Positions 59,150 to 64,000 of a DNA stretch of 64,000 nucleotides are shown piece after piece. The first letter of the stretch is position 1. Each line of letters begins with the position of its first letter. The translations under genes were made by a program, and so were the position numbers. The notes under the pieces were generated by a model that searched no databases, was not told where the DNA came from, and worked only from the letters and a program-made list of their open reading frames with translations. The stretch is from Ancistrus triradiatus (lineage: Eukaryota; Chordata; Actinopteri; Siluriformes; Loricariidae). Location of the stretch: contig JAJAGP010000228.1 of the NCBI GenBank assembly GCA_025084515.1, positions 376,001 to 440,000 of the forward strand, in the 5' to 3' direction.

Positions 59150-59594
59150 ACACTGCCATACAAATGAATAGATTGGATAGTAAACATCCAGGTAGCAGGA
59201 GCCTATTTCCATTAATTTTCACAGGGAAATACATACCAGGTTCTGACATCTTGAAAACCCCACCTACTATCAATGATGTCAGCATAATATAGTTGTGTAG
59301 GAGGGATTTTGCAATTTTCCTGTCTGTAATCAGTAACAGGGTTTGATCTCTAACCTGAGCAGGGTCTTGCCACATGTACTATCGAGTACTTTACTGTCTT
59401 ACAGTGTTTCTTCTAACACTAAAAACTATAATATAAAATATACAACCATTACCTCATAATTAACTACAGAATATTATGAAAATAAATGTTGTTTGTTATT
59501 TTCGCGATCGTCATTCATTATAATTAATGTCACGTTTAGTTTCTTTAAAATACCCCTTAGGTTATAGTGAGAGCAGGGAGCAGGACTCGACCGA
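59150..59594. mobile_element. Pogo-like TIR repeat, second copy
   Basis: Blocks GGATAGTAAACATCCAGGTA, GTCAGCATAATATAGTT, AACCATTACCTCATAATTAA, GCGATCGTCATTCATTATAA and the end GAGCAGGACTCGACC align in order with 51131-51624. The left TIR is lost. Confidence 0.55.
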
Positions 59595-59609
59595 ATATGA
59601 TTGAGTACA

Positions 59610-60410
59610 GATTCATACTTTAGCTTAGCCGTCTTTGCTGGCACAGATCATATAAAACTAACTGGTAGATTTTATATATTTACTAGTGTGGATAAGGTCT
59701 CAGAATTAATGATTACATAGCAACTTTACATAGACACTTTTACCATAAACTACTTACAAGTGAATCAAAATACATTGCAGCTGAAACTGGCACTGGCAAT
59801 ACTGGGATTTAAACTAACAGCCTCTTATCAATGCCTATTCATAAGCCATTGAATATACATAACACCCCACCAGTACACATGAACTAATTTCCTTTATGTA
59901 GAATGTCAGCACTGCTTTTAAGGACTTGGACAAACTAAGTTGCAGTTTATGTAACAGCAAGGAGAAGAGGCCAAGTCTCAATCCATATATGCCCACAGTT
60001 CCTAAAAAAATGCCACACAATTTAAAAAGTAAAAAGTCCTGTCCATGATGTGCCAAATTAAACTTGGTTTCACATTGGCCCATTTTGTTAGTCTGTGTCA
60101 AGATAGATGGTGAGAAGCTAAAAACACAGGCTAATTAGGTTTCAGCAGCATGTGATGTGTTTGGGGCTGTGAATGCCTTTAGTTGGACTCAGTTCCAGAT
60201 GGAAGACTAAGATGGAGCAATGCATTTAAAACACAAAAAGCCACAGAAAGGTTTTGTGAATTACAAACCTTGGGAAAATGGCTGAAACCAAGACATTAAC
60301 TTAACCCGTACAGGTCTTGGGCTATTTTGGTCTTTTGGTCAACAGACTGGACCTAATGTTCATCCACATAGAAACGTTTTTAAGCTTTAAAAGTCCCTTA
60401 AATTAACTTG
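59610..60410. other. No feature recognised
   Basis: AT-rich, no supported gene or repeat. Confidence 0.3.
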
Positions 60411-60414
60411 TGTG

Positions 60415-60532
60415 AAGGCTTCCAGCACCTTGTTGATTCTATGCCACAAAGAATTAAGGCAGTTCTGAAGGCAAAAGAGGGTCCAACATGGTACTAGTAA
60501 AGTGTAACTAATAAAGTGGACGATGAGTGTAC
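60415..60532 (+). mobile_element. Tc1-like 3' end fragment
   Basis: Transposase C-terminal coding (GCACCTTGTTGATTCTATGC, AAGGCAGTTCTGAAGGCAAA, GGTCCAACATGGTACTAG) is followed by the right TIR AACTAATAAAGTGGACGATG. Same family as 8574 and 49967. Confidence 0.88.
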
Positions 60533-60539
60533 ATTTACT

Positions 60540-61545
60540 GTATCTCTGTTTTGTGCTGTCACACCAAACAAACCCACACTTTCTGAAAGAAGTTAGCTAC
60601 AGTATGTCACTTACAAGGATCAATTTAATTAATGTGTTTCTATTTATTTACAATGTAGTAAATAAACATGCAATTTAAACACGCAGGCTTGATCAGTGAC
60701 TTCTTGTAAACTTGGTTGACTGAACTGACCACGAATTATTTCACAGTTGTACTATGAATTGTGGTGCTAATTTGGCCACTTCATGGTTCTACTGTGAAAT
60801 TTCACAGTACATTTTTTCCTGGGGTATAACCCGTTACTCTGGCGTTCTAACCAGGGCATTTCTTTTGTGGGCCATCCAGACCTCTAGTGGCTGTAAAATG
60901 AATTGCTATTCACTGACACAAGCAGTGAACGTTCGAAATACTACCCAGTGTTTATCCAAGTACTGTAAACAAAAATGTTGCATAGCTAAAGTATTTTTCT
61001 AGATACATGTTTGTAGATAGACAACATGCTTGTTCTAGATAATTATATTTATGCAGCTGAACCTGCTACTCTGGCCCTGAGGTAGCCTGGTTCTCCATCC
61101 AGGCCATATTTTTAACTCCCACCCACTGTTTCTGGGATAGGTTTAGGACCCACCACAACCAAACTCAGAATAGCCTACCATGATTACTGAAGATAAACTA
61201 ATTAGTGTTTTTACGAACAAACTTATGATGATATAGATGAAGTCTTCGAGTTGGTTGCTTTAGCTTCAAGGCTAATGTAGAAAATTATGAACAACAAACA
61301 GAGCCAATTAACTTGATTTGGTCTAAATGAAAAATCAATATAATTTTTATCCAAACTATTGCTTTAAAATATAGATAAAACATGTCAGATGTGTGTTGAG
61401 CCATTAAAAGCTCCATTATCCTTGTAGGCATTCCACAAATCAATAAATGTGTTTTGTTAGCTACTATGCATTACATTTGAGTGGAGATGGAAAATGCCTA
61501 GCAGTCTACAGTTTATAAAGTTCACCTAGTACTGAATGTACCAAC
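60540..61545. other. No feature recognised
   Basis: AT-rich; a short self-complementary stretch around TTTCACAGTTGTACTATGAA and TTCTACTGTGAAATTTCACA at 60739-60808. No gene supported. Confidence 0.3.
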
Positions 61546-61696
61546 CTTCATTTGCTGCTTTGGTGGTAGTGTTGAGCTGGCTGCATCGGATGGTGGTGAT
61601 GACGACGTGGGCTCAACACACTTCCTCCTCCTCTGATGCCATGGCTTGGCGAGCCTGTGGCTACTGGGTGATGGTGACCAGCACGTATGGGTTTGG
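61546..61696 (-). other. Possible exon on the minus strand
   Basis: A long pyrimidine tract ending TTCCCCCTGTAG precedes a 151-base block ending AATGAAG followed by GTTGGTAC. The block is richer in GC than its surroundings and not a known repeat. One frame is open across it (QTHTCWSPSPSSHRL...PPKQQMK); another runs KPIRAGHHHPVATGSPSHG to a TGA five bases before the donor. Neither is recognised. It may be a coding exon, a UTR exon or chance. Confidence 0.35.
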
Positions 61697-62027
61697 CTAC
61701 AGGGGGAAGGAGAAGGGATAAGAATCATGGTTTATAATTATGATAGTCTTATAAAGAAATAATTATACTGGTAAGTTAAAATGACATCAAATATGTAAAG
61801 AAATAGAATAAGACTAACTGCTCTAGACTTTAAGCAAACTCTTGATTCCTTACCTTGAATATTTATGAAACAGTGAAAAACAACTTTATGGACAAACAGT
61901 ACAACATTTATTATCTTCCTTGCTTCCTTATGCTGAATGTGAGATCTCAAATTATCAAAACTGATTCTGGTAATCAATCAAAACGTTTGAACGGGACAGT
62001 TGTGTGGTTTTTAAAAAAGAGCAAATA

Positions 62028-62165
62028 CCTATATTATGAGGGTTTAAGTCCCATATTTGCCAAGCTGCTAATACTGGGCCCTTAAGCAAAGCTTTTGACC
62101 CTAAACTGCTTTAATTGTCTCATGTAAGATTATATCAACTGTGAGTGGCTAATGTGTCTGCTATG
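62028..62165 (+). mobile_element. tRNA-derived SINE, strongly decayed
   Basis: GAGGGTTTAAGTCCCATATT, GCCAAGCTGCTAATACTGGG, CCCTTAAGCAAAGC and GTGAGTGGCTAATGTGTCTG keep the order of the SINE at 42156. Confidence 0.7.
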
Positions 62166-62406
62166 GAGAGCTTAATGCATTCTACACAGGCTAGTGTTTT
62201 CCTGCTCTGGGATATATAATCCAATTAATCAGATAATTAATAAACTGGATAAAGTGGTGATGGAGCTTGTATAACAGTAAAATACGGAGGTGATGAAGAA
62301 AGTCAGATTTTTCAAAATCTGAAAAATTTTGAAAATGTCACCACCATCTGGCCAACATTGCAACATTGACGAGACAAGTGAATGAAGTATATGTGCGATT
62401 TCCCTA

Positions 62407-62602
<196 letters not shown>

Positions 62603-62902
62603 ATTAAACAGAAAGCTTAATGAATCTGCATTACTGTATACTGTTCCAGTGTTGAAAAGCTGAATAACATTACACCAGAGTAGTTATGTTAAGACATGTC
62701 TTCTCTCATGTTGATATTATTGTTTAGAGTGTAGTATTAAGGGCATAAACAATTGCCCTTCGGCTTCCAGTACAGGGAAACCTGCCAATAGTTTAATGGC
62801 TTTATTGTATCATGTTTCAGCAGAAGAGATTTCAAATATATATGTGGTCTGAATACTGACACAAAATATCAGTGCTTGATATTTTTCAAGATATCAATGC
62901 TG

Positions 62903-62945
62903 ATAACTCACTCACTCATTTTCTTATCCGCTTGATCCTGAACAG
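62903..62945 (-). repeat. V-type SINE tail relic
   Basis: CACTCACTCATTTTCTTATC and CGCTTGATCCTGAACAGAGT match the tail end of the SINE at 58057. Confidence 0.4.
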
Positions 62946-63382
62946 AGTATACAGAATGATGTAAAATACTGTAGTATTTAAACAGAATGCTGGAATATGT
63001 AAAACCCAGTGTTGTACGGATTACTGTAAATCATGATATTAAAACTGAGTATGGCACTGTTAGTGATGAACACATCATTAAATATAATTTGAATATTCTT
63101 ATAATTCCATTCATTTTCTATGGCTGGTGAGATCTGAGTGTACCACCACAGATGTTACAATTTTGTACAAATCATATAAAATTAACTGAAACCAGTTATG
63201 ATTACTTTTGTATATTTATATGAATTTTCTGGACAAAGACATGAAGCCTTATGCCAGTCAGTTGACAGTTATGATTACAGGTTATCAGAATTATTCACAA
63301 CACAAAATAATGGTTAATGCCACAAAAGAAAATGCCTTGACAGCATATATGTCATGAATCTTACAATGAGGAAGACAGAGAC

Positions 63383-63520
63383 CGACTGTGAAGCCGTTGC
63401 CATGCCAGACTCTGGAAAGTGTGTCAATGTGACTGACTCTGGAGCAGGCATGGCCGCACTGGACTGTGGGGGCATTGCCATGCCAGACTCTGGGGGCGTC
63501 ACTGTGCCAGACTTTAGGGG
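63383..63520 (-). repeat. 24/27-base tandem repeat, coding-like
   Basis: Five diverged units around ATGCCAGACTCTGGGGG. On the minus strand one frame reads PESGMAMPPQSSAAMPAPES, an eight- or nine-residue periodicity. Confidence 0.8.
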
Positions 63521-63538
63521 TGCTTGTGGAGCGATTTC

Positions 63539-64000
63539 TCAGGACTCAACCGCTTCAAGTCCATGGACCACCACAGAGGAGACTACTCCCAGGACCTTCA
63601 GGGTCCCCAAGATGAGCCTCTCCACCTCTGACCTCTCTGTTAACTGCCAGGCAAACTCCACTCTTCCCTTGGCAGCACCCAGAGATCCCAAGACCCCCTG
63701 GAGAACCCGCTGAATCTCCTCCAGGAAGGCTGGGGTCCGCCATGGGCAGGCAGGAGCAGGCGTCCCTTGGGAACTAGTGAACTCTGAATTCGGCTTGGGG
63801 CCTGAGTGTACTGGACCCCTTGAACAGCTGGCAAGAGGAGGATCTAACAGATGTCTGACCAGCTGCAGCACTGGCTGGCAACTAGTGTACGGAGGTGCTG
63901 ACATAGTACTAGTGTTCTTGGGCTCCAGCATCTAGCAAGCGTGGGCTCTGGTGTCATGCTAGGTAGTGTGGACGCTGGCGTCGTGCAAGCGTGGACCCTT
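63539..64000 (-). pseudogene. Retroelement gag-like/repeat tract running off the window
   Basis: The minus strand from the window edge has 27-base-like repeats (CCACGCTTGCACGACGCCAG, CCACGCTTGCTAGATGCTGG), then an open frame 63931-63539 with LVRHLLDPPLASCSRG, and LEEIQRVLQGVLGSLGAAKG. The LLDPPLA segment resembles LIQQLLDPPLACVRR of the LTR element at 53.5-56.3 kb, and both are followed by short in-phase repeats. The stretch is GC-rich like that element. The family assignment is inferred from this similarity alone. Confidence 0.35.

Overview
The window looks like AT-rich nuclear DNA of a teleost fish. The evidence is many Tc1/mariner families with TA target duplications, tRNA-derived SINEs of two fish types, a Penelope-like element, an L2-like LINE, long CA/TA microsatellites and vertebrate-style splice sites. 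A catfish-like (Tc1-rich) genome is a guess. No complete host protein-coding gene is visible. Most long open frames are transposase remnants, microsatellite translations or chance.

Host-gene signal is limited to the minus strand. An internal coding exon with good splice sites and one open frame lies at 43-170 and includes a membrane segment. A CpG-richer block near 45.85-46.1 kb ends in a strong minus-strand donor and looks like a promoter plus non-coding first exon. These could be one gene whose long intron holds the transposons between them, but nothing in the sequence links them. A further possible minus-strand exon is at 61546-61696.

Layout: 0.76-3.3 kb holds a Tc1 scrap, a solo Penelope pseudo-LTR and a Penelope element with inverted flanking pseudo-LTRs carrying hammerhead-like motifs. 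From 7.9 to 13.6 kb there are two abutting Tc1 remnants, a foldback palindrome, a large compound microsatellite, a CpG-rich repeat and a nearly full-length Tc1. From 15.8 to 25.3 kb come more Tc1s, a decayed BED-finger hAT, and a ZBED-like hAT inserted into a SINE. From 29.7 to 37 kb there are a long-TIR Tc1, a 100-N assembly gap and two more Tc1s. From 39.5 to 45.4 kb lie a SINE, an L2-like LINE, a Tc1 with two nested SINEs, and the best-preserved Tc1. At 46.8-49 kb one Tc1 sits inside another. Three copies of a pogo-like TIR repeat lie between 49 and 59.6 kb. At 53.5-56.3 kb is a non-autonomous LTR retrotransposon with a gag-like remnant and a mosaic of in-phase tandem repeats. The last 650 bases hold a second repeat-rich, gag-like tract on the minus strand.

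At least seventeen Tc1/mariner copies are present, all damaged. They do not cooperate as a system. The window records successive insertion, deletion and nesting in a gene-poor or intronic region.
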